A DNA stretch of 64,000 nt from Conexibacter sp. SYSU D00693 (lineage in GTDB: Bacteria > Actinomycetota > Thermoleophilia > Solirubrobacterales > Solirubrobacteraceae). The notes below the pieces were generated by a model. That model saw only the letters and a program-made list of their open reading frames with translations, ran no database searches and was not told where the DNA came from. Made by a program: the position numbers and the translations under genes. Shown here in pieces: positions 35,396 to 44,405 of this stretch (positions are counted from its first letter, which is position 1; every line of letters starts with the position of its first letter). Location: assembly GCF_017084525.1 (NCBI RefSeq), contig NZ_CP070950.1, forward strand, positions 3,906,001 to 3,970,000, read 5' to 3'.

Positions 35396-36031
35396 ATGGA
35401 CGCCCTGGACATCCCCCGTCTGCGCGGGGCGCTGCACCTCTGGTCCGCCGCCCCCGCCGCCGCGGCCGCGATCACGCTGCTGGTCCTCGCCCCGCACCCC
35501 GACGCCCGCGCGGCCTGCGCGGTCTACGGCGTCGGGCTCGTCGCGCTCTTCGCCGGCAGCGCGCTGTACCACCGCTGGCCGGGCGACCTGCGCTGGAAGC
35601 CGCTGCTGCGGCGGATCGACCACTCGACGATCTTCGTCTTCATCGCGGCGAGCACGACGCCGCCCGCCGTCCTGCTGCTCGACGGCACGGCGCGCACCGG
35701 CGTCCTGCTCGCGGTCTGGCTCGGCGCGGCCGCCGGCGTCCTGCTCAGCGTCGCCTGGATCGACGCGCCGCGCTGGCTGCAGACCGCCTGCTACCTCGCG
35801 CTCGGCTGGGCCGCCGTCTCGGTGATGGACGACCTCTTCTCCGCGGGCGGCGTGGCCGTCGGCGTGCTGTTCGTCACCGGCGGCGTGCTGTACTCGGCCG
35901 GCGCGATTGCCTACGCCCTGCAGCGGCCCGACCCGTGGCCGAGCGTCTTCGGCTACCACGAGGTCTTCCACCTCCTCGTCACCGCCGCCGCGGTCGTGCA
36001 CTACGTGGCCATCGCCCTCGTGGTGCTCTAG
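35396..36031 (+). CDS. Hemolysin III / PAQR-family membrane protein
   Basis: 211-residue membrane protein with seven hydrophobic segments. GSALYHRWPGD, RIDHSTIFVFIAASTTP and the C-terminal GYHEVFHLLVTAAAVVHYVA carry the conserved histidine, aspartate and serine residues of the hemolysin III/adiponectin-receptor superfamily, which likely form a metal-dependent lipid hydrolase site. Role in bacteria is poorly defined. The ATG at 35396 was chosen, 19 bp after folE. Confidence 0.88.
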   Translation: MDALDIPRLRGALHLWSAAPAAAAAITLLVLAPHPDARAACAVYGVGLVALFAGSALYHRWPGDLRWKPLLRRIDHSTIFVFIAASTTPPAVLLLDGTARTGVLLAVWLGAAAGVLLSVAWIDAPRWLQTACYLALGWAAVSVMDDLFSAGGVAVGVLFVTGGVLYSAGAIAYALQRPDPWPSVFGYHEVFHLLVTAAAVVHYVAIALVVL

Positions 36032-36034
36032 CCG

Positions 36035-36277
36035 ATGCTCTCGAACGCCTTCTCGATCCTCACGCTGGTCGTCGGCGTCGTGGGCATCGCCGGGATCATG
36101 TGGGCGTTCCGCAACGGCGACCGCGATCGCGTCCATGAGGACGACGCGCGCACGTTCTACGAGGAGCACGGCCACTGGCCCGACGAGACGCCCGAGCAGG
36201 CCGCCGCCGAGCGCGCGCGGCTGGCGCGCGTCACGGCGCCCGCGGTCGCCCAGCCCGACGAGCAGGGTCGCGTCTGA
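36035..36277 (+). CDS. Small single-pass membrane protein
   Basis: 80 residues, unrecognised. One N-terminal membrane helix (about residues 5-25) is followed by a charged tail with HEDDARTFYEEHGHWPDE and an Ala/Glu-rich helix. It begins 3 bp after the hemolysin III stop and its stop codon shares a base with the ATG of the aminotransferase, so it belongs to that transcript. The HGHWPDE tail looks like that of small actinobacterial membrane proteins of unknown function. Confidence 0.6.
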   Translation: MLSNAFSILTLVVGVVGIAGIMWAFRNGDRDRVHEDDARTFYEEHGHWPDETPEQAAAERARLARVTAPAVAQPDEQGRV

Positions 36278-37473
36278 TGGGCCTCGACGCCCGTGCGAGC
36301 GCCGTCCCGCCGGCGCCGGTCGCCAGCCGCCTGGCCGGCGTGCGCTCGTCCCCGGTGCGCGACCTGCTGGCTCTCACGCGCCGGCCGGACGTCGTGTCCT
36401 TCGCGGGCGGTCTGCCGGCTCCCGAGACCTTCGACTGCGACGGCCTGCGCGAGGCGTTCGCCGCCGCGCTCGAGCACCGCGCCACGCTGCAGTACGGCAC
36501 GACCGAGGGCGACCCGGAGCTGCGCGCGCTGCTCGCCGCCCGCACCACGGCGCGCGGCGTCCCCTGTCACCCCGACGACGTCCTGGTCACCGCGGGCTCG
36601 CAGCAGGGCCTGACGCTCCTGGCCACCGTCCTGCTCGAGCCCGGCGACGCCGTCCTCGTCGAGGACCCCGCGTACCTCGCGGCGCTCCAGGCCTTCGGGC
36701 TGGCCGGCGCACGGCTGGTCCCCGTCGCCACCGACGACGACGGCGCCGACCCCGACGCGGTGCTCGCCGCCGCCGAGGCCACGGGCGCCAAGGCGCTCTA
36801 CCTCGTCCCGACCTTCCAGAACCCGACGGGCCGAACGCTGCCGCTCGAGCGCCGCGCCGCGCTGCTGCAGGCGGCCGAGCGCGCCGGGCTCTGGGTGCTG
36901 GAGGACGACCCGTACGGCGAGCTGCGCCTCGACGGCGAGCCCGTCCCGGCGATCGCCTCGCTGCCGGGGGCCGACGAGCGCGTCGTCCTGCTCGGCTCGC
37001 TCTCGAAGGTGCTCGCGCCGGGACTGCGCATCGGCTGGCTGCGCGCGCCCGCCGGCCTGCGCGCCGCGCTGGCCGTCGCCAAGCAGGCCGCCGACCTCCA
37101 CACCGCGACCGTCACCCAGGCCGCCGCCACGCAGTGGCTGCTGGCCAACGACCTCGACGCGCACCTCGAGCGCGTGCGCACGGTCTACCGCGAGCGGCGC
37201 GACGCGCTGCTGGCCGGCCTGCCCGGCGCGCTGCCGGCGGGCTCGACGTGGACCCGCCCGGCGGGCGGCATGTTCTGCTGGGTGCGCCTGCCCGACGGCG
37301 CCGACGCCCAGGCGCTGCTCCCCGCCGCCCTCGAGCACGGCGTGGCGTTCGTCCCGGGCGTGCCGTTCCACGCCGGCGAGCCCGACGCGCGGACCATGCG
37401 GCTCTCCTACTCCGAGCCGGACCCCGGGCGCATCGCGGTCGGGCTCGAGCGCCTCGCCCGCGCCCTCGCGTAG
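36277..37473 (+). CDS. PLP-dependent aminotransferase, class I/II (LysN/MocR-like)
   Basis: 398-residue fold-type I aminotransferase. FAGGLPAPETF near the start, YGTTEGDPELRALLA, LVTAGSQQGLTLLATVLLEP, PTFQNPTGRTLP, EDDPYGELR and the PLP lysine in LLGSLSKVLAPGLRIGW place it with 2-aminoadipate/multi-substrate aminotransferases rather than classic AspC. There is no N-terminal GntR domain, so it is an enzyme and not a MocR regulator. The ATG at 36277 abuts the previous stop. The substrate is not evident from neighbours. Confidence 0.9.
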   Translation: MGLDARASAVPPAPVASRLAGVRSSPVRDLLALTRRPDVVSFAGGLPAPETFDCDGLREAFAAALEHRATLQYGTTEGDPELRALLAARTTARGVPCHPDDVLVTAGSQQGLTLLATVLLEPGDAVLVEDPAYLAALQAFGLAGARLVPVATDDDGADPDAVLAAAEATGAKALYLVPTFQNPTGRTLPLERRAALLQAAERAGLWVLEDDPYGELRLDGEPVPAIASLPGADERVVLLGSLSKVLAPGLRIGWLRAPAGLRAALAVAKQAADLHTATVTQAAATQWLLANDLDAHLERVRTVYRERRDALLAGLPGALPAGSTWTRPAGGMFCWVRLPDGADAQALLPAALEHGVAFVPGVPFHAGEPDARTMRLSYSEPDPGRIAVGLERLARALA

Positions 37474-37494
37474 CGCGGACCCGGGCCGGTCGGG

Positions 37495-37500
37495 TAGAAC
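37495..37500 (+). promoter_or_regulatory. -10 element of the acyl-CoA ligase gene
   Basis: TAGAAC lies 6 bp before the GTG start at 37507, in the 33-bp gap after the aminotransferase. No convincing -35 is seen. Confidence 0.4.
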
Positions 37501-37506
37501 CCCTCC

Positions 37507-39024
37507 GTGCCCAACCTCGCCCAGAACCTCGTCGACAGCGCGCAGCGCGACGCCGACGCGATCGCGCTGAAGCTCGACGACCTCGCGATCCCCTACGGCG
37601 TCCTCGACCAGCTCACCCAGCGCTGCGCCGCGCTGCTGAAGTCCAAGGGGGTCGGGCCGGGTGACCGCGTCGGGATCATGCTCCCGAACGTCCCGCACTT
37701 CGCCGTCGCCTACTACGGCACGCTGCGCCTCGGCGGCACCGTCGTGCCGATGAACGTCCTGCTCAAGGGCCGCGAGGTGGCCTACTACCTGCGCGACTCG
37801 GGCGCCAAGGTCCTCCTGGCGTGGGAGGGCTTCGCCGAGGACGCCCAGAAGGGCGCCGAGGAGGCGGGCGCGGAGTGCATCATCGTCGAGGCGCAGGGCT
37901 TCCTCGGGATCCTGGGCGAGCACGAGCCCGACACGGAGGTCGCCGACCGCGGGACCGACGACACCGCGGTGATCCTCTACACGTCGGGCACCACCGGCGA
38001 GCCCAAGGGCGCGGAGCTCACCCACCAGAACCTCATGCGCAACGTCGAGGTCTGCCTCGGGCTGTTCGGCCCGACCGGCGACGACGTGATCCTCGGCGCG
38101 CTGCCGCTCTTCCACTCCTTCGGCCAGACCTGCGGCCTGAACACCGCGATGAAGTCCGGCGCGACGCTGACGCTCATCCCGCGCTTCGACCCGGGCAAGG
38201 CGCTCGAGATCCTCGAGCGCGACGCGGTGACGATCTTCGAGGGCGTGCCGACGATGTACGGCGCGATGCTCAACCACCCCGACGCCGACGAGCGCGACGT
38301 GTCGAAGCTGCGCCTCTGCGCGTCGGGCGGCGCGTCGCTGCCGGTCGAGCTGCTCAAGGGCTTCGACGAGAAGTTCGGCTGCAAGGTCCTCGAGGGCTAC
38401 GGCCTGAGCGAGACCTCGCCGGTCGCCTCCTTCAACCACCCCGACAAGGAGCGCAAGCCGGGCTCGATCGGCACGCCGGTCGAGGGCGTGGAGATGAAGG
38501 TCGTCGACGACGGCGGCGCGGACCTCCCGACGGGCGAGGTCGGCGAGATCGTCATCAAGGGCCACAACGTCATGAAGGGCTACTGGAACCGGCCCGAGGC
38601 GACGGAGGAGTCCATCGACGCCGACGGCTGGTTCAAGACGGGCGACATGGCCAAGGTCGACGAGGACGGCTACTTCTTCATCGTCGACCGCAAGAAGGAC
38701 CTGATCATCCGCGGCGGCTACAACGTCTACCCGCGCGAGATCGAGGAGGTCCTCTACGAGCACCCGGCGGTGCGCGAGGCCGCGGTCGTCGGCGTCCCGC
38801 ACCCGGACCTCGGCGAGGAGGTCGGCGCGGCCGTCGCGCTCAAGGAGGGCCAGGAGGCCGAGCCCGAGGCCATCCAGGGCTTCGTCAAGGAGCGCGTGGC
38901 GGCCTACAAGTACCCGCGGCTGGTGTGGTTCGTGGACGAGCTGCCCAAGGGCCCGACCGGCAAGATCCTCAAGCGCGAGATCGAGGTGCCGGCCGACGAG
39001 AAGGCGAAGGGCGCCGCGGGCTGA
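37507..39024 (+). CDS. Long-chain fatty-acid-CoA ligase (AMP-binding)
   Basis: 505-residue adenylate-forming enzyme that activates a carboxylic acid to its CoA thioester. The P-loop ILYTSGTTGEPKGAELTH, GYGLSETSP, the ATP-binding DGWFKTGDMAKVDEDGYFFIVDRKKDLII and the C-terminal catalytic lysine in PTGKILKRE are present. It is similar to FadD13/FadD3-type actinobacterial ligases. The downstream oxidase gene appears to overlap its stop. Chain-length preference cannot be told from sequence. Confidence 0.92.
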   Translation: MPNLAQNLVDSAQRDADAIALKLDDLAIPYGVLDQLTQRCAALLKSKGVGPGDRVGIMLPNVPHFAVAYYGTLRLGGTVVPMNVLLKGREVAYYLRDSGAKVLLAWEGFAEDAQKGAEEAGAECIIVEAQGFLGILGEHEPDTEVADRGTDDTAVILYTSGTTGEPKGAELTHQNLMRNVEVCLGLFGPTGDDVILGALPLFHSFGQTCGLNTAMKSGATLTLIPRFDPGKALEILERDAVTIFEGVPTMYGAMLNHPDADERDVSKLRLCASGGASLPVELLKGFDEKFGCKVLEGYGLSETSPVASFNHPDKERKPGSIGTPVEGVEMKVVDDGGADLPTGEVGEIVIKGHNVMKGYWNRPEATEESIDADGWFKTGDMAKVDEDGYFFIVDRKKDLIIRGGYNVYPREIEEVLYEHPAVREAAVVGVPHPDLGEEVGAAVALKEGQEAEPEAIQGFVKERVAAYKYPRLVWFVDELPKGPTGKILKREIEVPADEKAKGAAG

Positions 39025-40394
39025 GCGGCGCGCTCGTCGCCGAGCTGGGCCGCCTCGTCGGCGCCGCGCACGTCGCGGCGCCGGCGGGCAGCGACCCGGA
39101 GCTGCGCGACGCGACGGAGACCCAGGCGCTCGTCGGCCACGCGGCCGCGGTCGTCCGTCCCGGCGACGCCGAGGAGGTCCGGGAGGTCGTCGCCTGGTGC
39201 TACGACCACGACGTCGCGCTGACGCCGCGCGGCGGCGGGACCGGGTTCGCCGGCGGCGCGGTGCCCCAGGGCGGCGTCGTCCTGGCGCTCGACCGCCTCG
39301 ACCGCGTCCGCGACCTCGACCCCGGGCGCTGGCGCGCGCACGTCGAGGCGGGCGTGACGACGGCGACGCTGCGCCGCCGGGCGCGCGAGTCGGGCCTGGA
39401 CTTCCCGCCCGACCCGGGCGCCGCCGAGCAGTCCCAGCTCGGCGGGATGGTCGCGACGAACGCGGGCGGGCCGCACACCTTCGGCCACGGGCCGGTGTCG
39501 CGCTGGGTCACCGGCCTGGAGGTCGTCCTGGCGCCCGGCGAGCTCGTCACCGTCGGGGGGCCGGTGCGGCGCGACGTCGCGCCCTACGACCTGCGCTCGC
39601 TGCTGTGCGGCTCGGAGGGGACGCTCGGCGTGGTGACCGCGGCGTGGCTGCGCCTCGTGCCGGCGCCCGACGCGGAGCTGCCCGTGCTCGCCCGCTTCGC
39701 CGACGCGCGCGCGGGGTGCGAGGCGGTGCTCGCCGTGTTCGCGGCGGGGCTGCAGCCGGCGGTGCTCGACTTCGTCGACGGGCGGACGCTGCAGGCGGCG
39801 GGGGAGGGCGACGGCGAGGGCTTCGCGCTGCTGGCCGAGGCGGCGGGCGGCCGCGACGAGGCGGCCGCGCTGCGGGCCGGGCTCGTCGAGGTCCTGCGCG
39901 AGGCGGGCGCGGTCGACGTCGTGGCGCCCGAGGGCCGGTCGGAGGTCGAGGAGCTGTGGCGCTGGCGCTCCGGGCTGACGTACGCGGTCATCGCGGCGCG
40001 CGGCGGCAAGGTCAGCGAGGACCTCGCGGTGCCGGTCGAGCGGCTGGACGAGGCGCTGGCGGGCGCGCGCGCGGTGGCCGACCGCCACGGGCTCGAGTCC
40101 TGCGCCTGGGGCCACGCGGGCGACGGCATCGTCCACGCGACGTTCCTCGTCGACCCCGCGGACGCGGCGAAGCTCGAGCGCGCCGCCGCCGCCGCGCACG
40201 ACGTCGTCGTCCTCGGGTACGCGCTCGGCGGGACGGGCTCGGGCGAGCACGGCGTGGGGCTGGTCAAGCGCGACGCGGTCGCGTCGCGCACGCCGGACGC
40301 GCTCCTGACCGCCCAGCGGGCGATCAAGGACGCGCTGGACCCGAAGGGGCTGCTGAACCCGGGCAAGAAGCTGCCCGTCGCCGGGCGCCCGTAG
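39021..40394 (+). CDS. FAD-linked oxidase, GlcD / D-lactate dehydrogenase type
   Basis: 457-residue PCMH-type flavoenzyme. The FAD domain includes ALTPRGGGTGFAGGAVPQGG and QLGGMVATNAGGPHTFGHG; the FAD-oxidase C-terminal domain ends with the catalytic GTGSGEHGVGLVKRD and DPKGLLNPGKKL. Relatives oxidise glycolate, D-lactate or D-2-hydroxy acids. No ATG, GTG or TTG occurs in frame between the ligase stop and the conserved domain. The only start that fits is a CTG at 39021 overlapping that stop (CTGA). Confidence 0.85.
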   Translation: MSGALVAELGRLVGAAHVAAPAGSDPELRDATETQALVGHAAAVVRPGDAEEVREVVAWCYDHDVALTPRGGGTGFAGGAVPQGGVVLALDRLDRVRDLDPGRWRAHVEAGVTTATLRRRARESGLDFPPDPGAAEQSQLGGMVATNAGGPHTFGHGPVSRWVTGLEVVLAPGELVTVGGPVRRDVAPYDLRSLLCGSEGTLGVVTAAWLRLVPAPDAELPVLARFADARAGCEAVLAVFAAGLQPAVLDFVDGRTLQAAGEGDGEGFALLAEAAGGRDEAAALRAGLVEVLREAGAVDVVAPEGRSEVEELWRWRSGLTYAVIAARGGKVSEDLAVPVERLDEALAGARAVADRHGLESCAWGHAGDGIVHATFLVDPADAAKLERAAAAAHDVVVLGYALGGTGSGEHGVGLVKRDAVASRTPDALLTAQRAIKDALDPKGLLNPGKKLPVAGRP

Positions 40395-40397
40395 GCT
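40392..40397 (+). promoter_or_regulatory. -10 element of rpiA
   Basis: TAGGCT is 7 bp before the rpiA ATG; its first three bases are the stop codon of the preceding oxidase gene. It is identical to the -10 of the NarL-type regulator at 13633. Confidence 0.45.
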
Positions 40398-40404
40398 GCC
40401 GCCC

Positions 40405-41031
40405 ATGATCGACGTGGGGGCCGCGAAGCGCGCGGCGGCCGAGCAGGCGGCCGAGCTCGTCCAGGACGGCCAGCGCGTGGGCCTCGGCACGGGCTCGACG
40501 GTCGAGTTCCTCCTACCGGCGCTCGCCGCGCGGGGGTTGACCACCATCCGCTGCGTGGCCACGTCGCCCCAGACCGAGCGCCAGGCCCGCGAGCTCGGCC
40601 TGCACGTCGAGCCCTTCGACGCGCTCGACCGGCTCGACGTCGCCATCGACGGCGCCGACCAGGTCGCGCCCGACGGCTGGCTCGTGAAGGGCGGCGGCGG
40701 CGCGCACCTGCGCGAGAAGGTCGTCGCCCAGGCCGCGGCGCACTTCGTCGTCATCGTCGACGAGTCCAAGGTCGTCGACGCGCTCACCCCGCCCGTGCCG
40801 CTCGAGCTGCGGCCCTACGGCCTGCAGGCGACGCTCCACCTCGTCGGCGAGCTCGGCAAGGTCGTGCTGCGCGACGCGCCGACCTCGCCCGACGGCGGGC
40901 TCATCGCCGACCTCCACGCCGACGTCGCCGACCCGGCGGCGCTGGCCGCGCGGCTCGACGAGCTGGCCGGCGTCAGCGCGCACGGCCTCTTCGCGCCGGC
41001 GCCCCGGCAGGACGTCGTCGTCGGCAGGTGA
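40405..41031 (+). CDS. rpiA: Ribose-5-phosphate isomerase A
   Basis: 208-residue pentose phosphate pathway enzyme interconverting ribose-5-phosphate and ribulose-5-phosphate. VGLGTGSTVEFLLPAL, VAIDGADQVAP and LVKGGGGAHLREKVVA contain the phosphate-binding and catalytic residues. Length is slightly below the usual 220. A -10-like TAGGCT suggests its own leaderless transcript. The ABC ATPase gene overlaps its stop (GTGA). Confidence 0.95.
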   Translation: MIDVGAAKRAAAEQAAELVQDGQRVGLGTGSTVEFLLPALAARGLTTIRCVATSPQTERQARELGLHVEPFDALDRLDVAIDGADQVAPDGWLVKGGGGAHLREKVVAQAAAHFVVIVDESKVVDALTPPVPLELRPYGLQATLHLVGELGKVVLRDAPTSPDGGLIADLHADVADPAALAARLDELAGVSAHGLFAPAPRQDVVVGR

Positions 41032-41711
41032 GCGACGCGCTGCTCACGCTGCGCGGCGTGCACCGGGCCTGGCGCGGCAAGCCGGTCCTGGTGGGCGCGG
41101 ACGCCGACGTCGTCGCGGGCGCCGTCACGTGGCTGGGCGGCGCCAACGGCGCGGGCAAGACGACGCTGCTGCGCATCGCCACGGGCCTGCTGGCGCCCGA
41201 CGCGGGCGAGGTCTCGCTCGCCGGGCTGGACCCGTGGCGCGACCGCCGCGCCTTCCAGGAGCGCGTCGGCGTCGTCCCGGCGGGCAACGGCGGGCTCTAC
41301 GCGCGCCTCACCGTCCGCGACAACCTGCTCTTCCAGTGCGGCCTGGCACTCGTGCCCCGGCGCGAGCGCGCGGCGGCCGTCGAGCGCGCCGTCGCGGCGA
41401 CCGGGCTCGAGTCGCTCTTCCGCCAGCGCGTCGACCGCATGTCGATGGGCCAGCGCCAGCGCGTGCGCCTGGCCCAGGCGCTCCTGCACGACCCCGACGT
41501 CCTGCTCCTCGACGAGCCCTACACGAGCCTCGACGAGCCGGGCCTCGAGCGGCTGCAGACGATCATGGACGGGCTGGCGGCGCGCGGCGGCGCGGCGCTG
41601 TGGCTCGGCCCGAGCCCGCGGCTGGCGGGCCTGCGCCACGACCGGGCGCTGTGGCTCGAGGACGGCCGGGTGGCGCTGCGCGAGCCCGAGCTCGAGGACG
41701 CGGCGCGATGA
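41028..41711 (+). CDS. ABC transporter ATP-binding protein
   Basis: 227-residue short ATPase. Walker A LGGANGAGKTTLLRIATG, signature RMSMGQRQRVRLAQALLHDP (SMGQ in place of SGGQ) and Walker B VLLLDEPYTSLD are present; the H-loop histidine is not obvious (ALWLGPSPRLAG), so hydrolysis may be altered. It resembles CcmA-type heme or multidrug exporter ATPases. The start is the GTG at 41028, coupled to rpiA, and the permease ATG overlaps the stop. Convergent with the AsnB-like gene, so it could export that system's product; this is inference from position. Confidence 0.85.
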   Translation: MSDALLTLRGVHRAWRGKPVLVGADADVVAGAVTWLGGANGAGKTTLLRIATGLLAPDAGEVSLAGLDPWRDRRAFQERVGVVPAGNGGLYARLTVRDNLLFQCGLALVPRRERAAAVERAVAATGLESLFRQRVDRMSMGQRQRVRLAQALLHDPDVLLLDEPYTSLDEPGLERLQTIMDGLAARGGAALWLGPSPRLAGLRHDRALWLEDGRVALREPELEDAAR

Positions 41712-42511
41712 GGGCCTTCTGGTACGGCGCGGCGGCGACGGTCACCCGCGACGCGAAGCTCTTCGTGAGCTACCGCCTGCGCTTCGTCTCGATCGTCCTG
41801 ACGTCGATCTTCTCGCTGACGCTCTTCTACTACGTGTCGCGGCTCGTGGGCTCGCAGGCGTTCGAGTCGCCCGACGCGTACTACGCCTTCGTGGTCGTCG
41901 GCCTCGTGATCCTGACGGTGCTCAACTCGACGCTCGGCACGCCGGCGATGGCGCTGCGCCAGGAGCTCGTGGCCGGGACGTTCGAGCGCCTCTACCACTC
42001 CCCGCTCGGCGCGCTGTCGGCGTCGGTCAGCGCGCTGCTGTTCCCGTTCGTGCAGTCGATGATCACCGCCGGCGTGATGCTCGGCTTCTCGGCGATCGCC
42101 TTCGGCATGGACCTGCGCTGGGAGACCATCGCGCTCGCCGTGCCGCTCGGCGCGCTCGGGGCGCTCGCCTTCCTGCCCTTCGGCATCGTCCTGCTCGCCG
42201 CGGTCCTGCTGTTCAAGCAGGCGGCCGCGGGGACGACGTGGGTCGTCGCGCTGATCTCGCTGGTCAGCGGCCTCTACGTCCCGCTGCGCTACCTGCCGGA
42301 GTGGATGCAGACGCTCTCGGACCTGCAGCCGTTCACGCCGGCCGTCGACCTGCTGCGCAACGTCATCGTGGGCACCGCGCTGCGCCACAGCGTCTGGGAG
42401 GACCTCGGCAAGCTCGCGGGCTTCGCGATCCTGGCCCTGCCGCTGTCGCTGTGGCTCCTGCGCGCCGCGATCGGCCGGGCGCGCAAGACGGGCACGATCA
42501 CCGAGTACTGA
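41708..42511 (+). CDS. ABC-2 type permease
   Basis: 267-residue membrane protein with six hydrophobic segments. LRFVSIVLTSIFSLTLFYYV opens the protein, and VAGTFERLYHSPLGALSAS and SGLYVPLRYLPEWMQTLSDLQPFTPAVDLLRNV are typical ABC-2 export permease landmarks (NodJ/DrrB class). The ATG overlaps the ATPase stop. Its last 14 bp overlap the convergent end of the AsnB-like gene. Confidence 0.85.
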   Translation: MRAFWYGAAATVTRDAKLFVSYRLRFVSIVLTSIFSLTLFYYVSRLVGSQAFESPDAYYAFVVVGLVILTVLNSTLGTPAMALRQELVAGTFERLYHSPLGALSASVSALLFPFVQSMITAGVMLGFSAIAFGMDLRWETIALAVPLGALGALAFLPFGIVLLAAVLLFKQAAAGTTWVVALISLVSGLYVPLRYLPEWMQTLSDLQPFTPAVDLLRNVIVGTALRHSVWEDLGKLAGFAILALPLSLWLLRAAIGRARKTGTITEY

Positions 42512-44405
42512 GCGTCGGTCCGAGGCGGACGTCGGGCGTGCCCATGCCGGCGCGCTCGAGCGTGCGCCGCGGCTCGTCGCGGTCCTCGAGGTGGCGCAGG
42601 AGGCACTCGGCGCCCAGCAGCCGCCAGACCTGCAGCGCCCAGCGCTGGCGCTCGCGGCCGGGCGTGGGCGCGGCGGCCGGGAGGTCGCGCAGCGCGGCCG
42701 GGTCGACGTGCGCGGCCAGCCGGGCGTGCCGGGGGTCCAGGAGCGCGCGGGCCAGCGGGAGGTCCGGCCCCGCGAGCGCCTCGTGGAACACCGCGTCGAA
42801 CGTGCTCTTGGCGGGACGCAGGCGGACCTGGTCGGGGATCGTCCCGGCGACCGCCGCGCGCAGGAGGGGCCGGCTGCGGTGCGGGTCGTGGGCCAGCTCG
42901 GGCGCGAGGCCCAGCACGAGCTCGATCGCGTCGACGTCGACGAGCGGGTGGCGGGGCAGGATCCCCGCGAGCGCCGCGCGCCGGCGCTGGTGGTCGTAGC
43001 CGATGGACGGCGCGATGCGGGTCACGGCGTCGGCGAGGAACGCCCACCAGCGCGGGCCGTCCAGGCGCTTCCACGCGCCGCCGGGGGCGCTGGCGTCGAA
43101 GGCGTCGGCGAGCTGCGGCCCGAGGTACGCGACGGGGCGCGCGCCACCGGGGCGGACACGGCGCGACAGGGCGTGCGTCCAGGCGGGCGCCGCGCCGGCG
43201 AGGCCGGGGTCCACCAGCCAGCTCAGCCGCGTGCGGCGCGGGACGCCGCGGTGCGCGCCGGGCACGCCGTCGACGACGCGCGCCGCCCGGAGCAGGCGGC
43301 CGCGGCGCAGGTGGTCGCTCACGAGGAACGGGGACAGGCCGTAGAGCTCGTCGCCGCCCTCGCCGTCGAGCAGGACGGTGGTGCCGTCGGCCACCGCGCG
43401 GGCCAGCAGCGGGTCCCAGAAGAAGAGGTTGGGCGAGACGGGCGGGGTCGCGAAGCGCTCGAGGTAGGGCAGGACGCCGGGCAGCAGCCGCGGCGCGTGG
43501 ACCGCGGCGGCGATGCCGTCCAGGCGCAGCTCCTGGCAGAGCGCCCGGATGAGCGGGGTCTCGTCGACCGAGGGGTGCAGCGGGAAGAGCGCGGAGTACG
43601 CGCGCCGCGGCGCGTCGCCGGCGGGGACGTCGGCGCGCGCGACGCCCGCGACCGCGCTCGAGTCCAGCCCGCCGCTGAGGAGCACCGCCGTCCGCTCGGC
43701 GCCGGCGCTGCGACGCGCCACGGCGGTGGCGAGGGTCTGGCGCAGGCGGGCGGCGGCCGCCTCGGGCGGCGGGCGCTCCGGGCGGGCGTAGCGTGGGGCC
43801 CAGTGGCGCCGCGGCGCGCGACGGCCGTCGGCGTCGAGGTCGAGGACCGACGCCGCGGGAAGGCGGTGGACGCCGTCGAGCAGCGTGCGGTCGGGCGGCG
43901 GGGCCGAGAGGCCGACCCAGTGCGCGAGCCCCTGGAGGTCCGGGCCGGGCGTCGCGGGCAGCAGGCGCAGGAGGAGGTGCGCCTCGGAGGCGAAGCGCAG
44001 CAGCGCGCCGTCGTCGTGGTGGACGAGCCCGCGCAGGCCGAGGTGGTCGCGCGCCAGCGCGCCCCGCCGGCCGTCCCACAGCACGAGCGCCCAGTCGCCG
44101 CGCAGGGCGGCGAGCGCCGCGTCGCCGCCGGCGCGCCAGCGGTCCAGCACCGCGCGCTCCGCGCCGGGCGACGGGGTGGCCGCTCCGGCCGCGACGGGTG
44201 CGTCGAGGACGCCCTCGAGCAGGCAGAGCGCCTCGCCGTCGCGGGCGGGCGGCGCGCCGCTGCACGCCACGGTGAGCGGGCCGGCACGGACGAGGTGGAC
44301 GTCGTCGTGGCCCTCGGCGGCGACCGCCGCCCGCAGCGCGTCGGCCAGGCCCGGGCCGCCCGCGCCGGCGCGTCGCTCGAACGCCCCGGCGAAGGCCCTC
44401 AGCAC
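42498..44405 (-). CDS. AsnB-like amide ligase (lasso-cyclase/beta-lactam-synthetase type)
   Basis: 635-residue asparagine-synthetase homologue. The N-terminal half has the glutaminase fold (LRGDWALVLWD, LARDHLGLRGLVHH, FASEAHLLLRLL). It lacks the N-terminal catalytic Cys, since no cysteine occurs in the first 45 residues, so it probably does not hydrolyse glutamine. The synthetase half has the pyrophosphate loop VLLSGGLDSSAVAG and VLLDGEGGDELYG, both intact. Cys-less AsnB proteins include lasso peptide cyclases and beta-lactam synthetase, which adenylate a carboxylate and close an amide. It is the last gene of an operon with PqqD-like and HPr-kinase-like genes. Start GTG at 44405, 7 bp inside the previous gene. 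Confidence 0.85.
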   Translation of the reverse strand: MLRAFAGAFERRAGAGGPGLADALRAAVAAEGHDDVHLVRAGPLTVACSGAPPARDGEALCLLEGVLDAPVAAGAATPSPGAERAVLDRWRAGGDAALAALRGDWALVLWDGRRGALARDHLGLRGLVHHDDGALLRFASEAHLLLRLLPATPGPDLQGLAHWVGLSAPPPDRTLLDGVHRLPAASVLDLDADGRRAPRRHWAPRYARPERPPPEAAAARLRQTLATAVARRSAGAERTAVLLSGGLDSSAVAGVARADVPAGDAPRRAYSALFPLHPSVDETPLIRALCQELRLDGIAAAVHAPRLLPGVLPYLERFATPPVSPNLFFWDPLLARAVADGTTVLLDGEGGDELYGLSPFLVSDHLRRGRLLRAARVVDGVPGAHRGVPRRTRLSWLVDPGLAGAAPAWTHALSRRVRPGGARPVAYLGPQLADAFDASAPGGAWKRLDGPRWWAFLADAVTRIAPSIGYDHQRRRAALAGILPRHPLVDVDAIELVLGLAPELAHDPHRSRPLLRAAVAGTIPDQVRLRPAKSTFDAVFHEALAGPDLPLARALLDPRHARLAAHVDPAALRDLPAAAPTPGRERQRWALQVWRLLGAECLLRHLEDRDEPRRTLERAGMGTPDVRLGPTLSTR

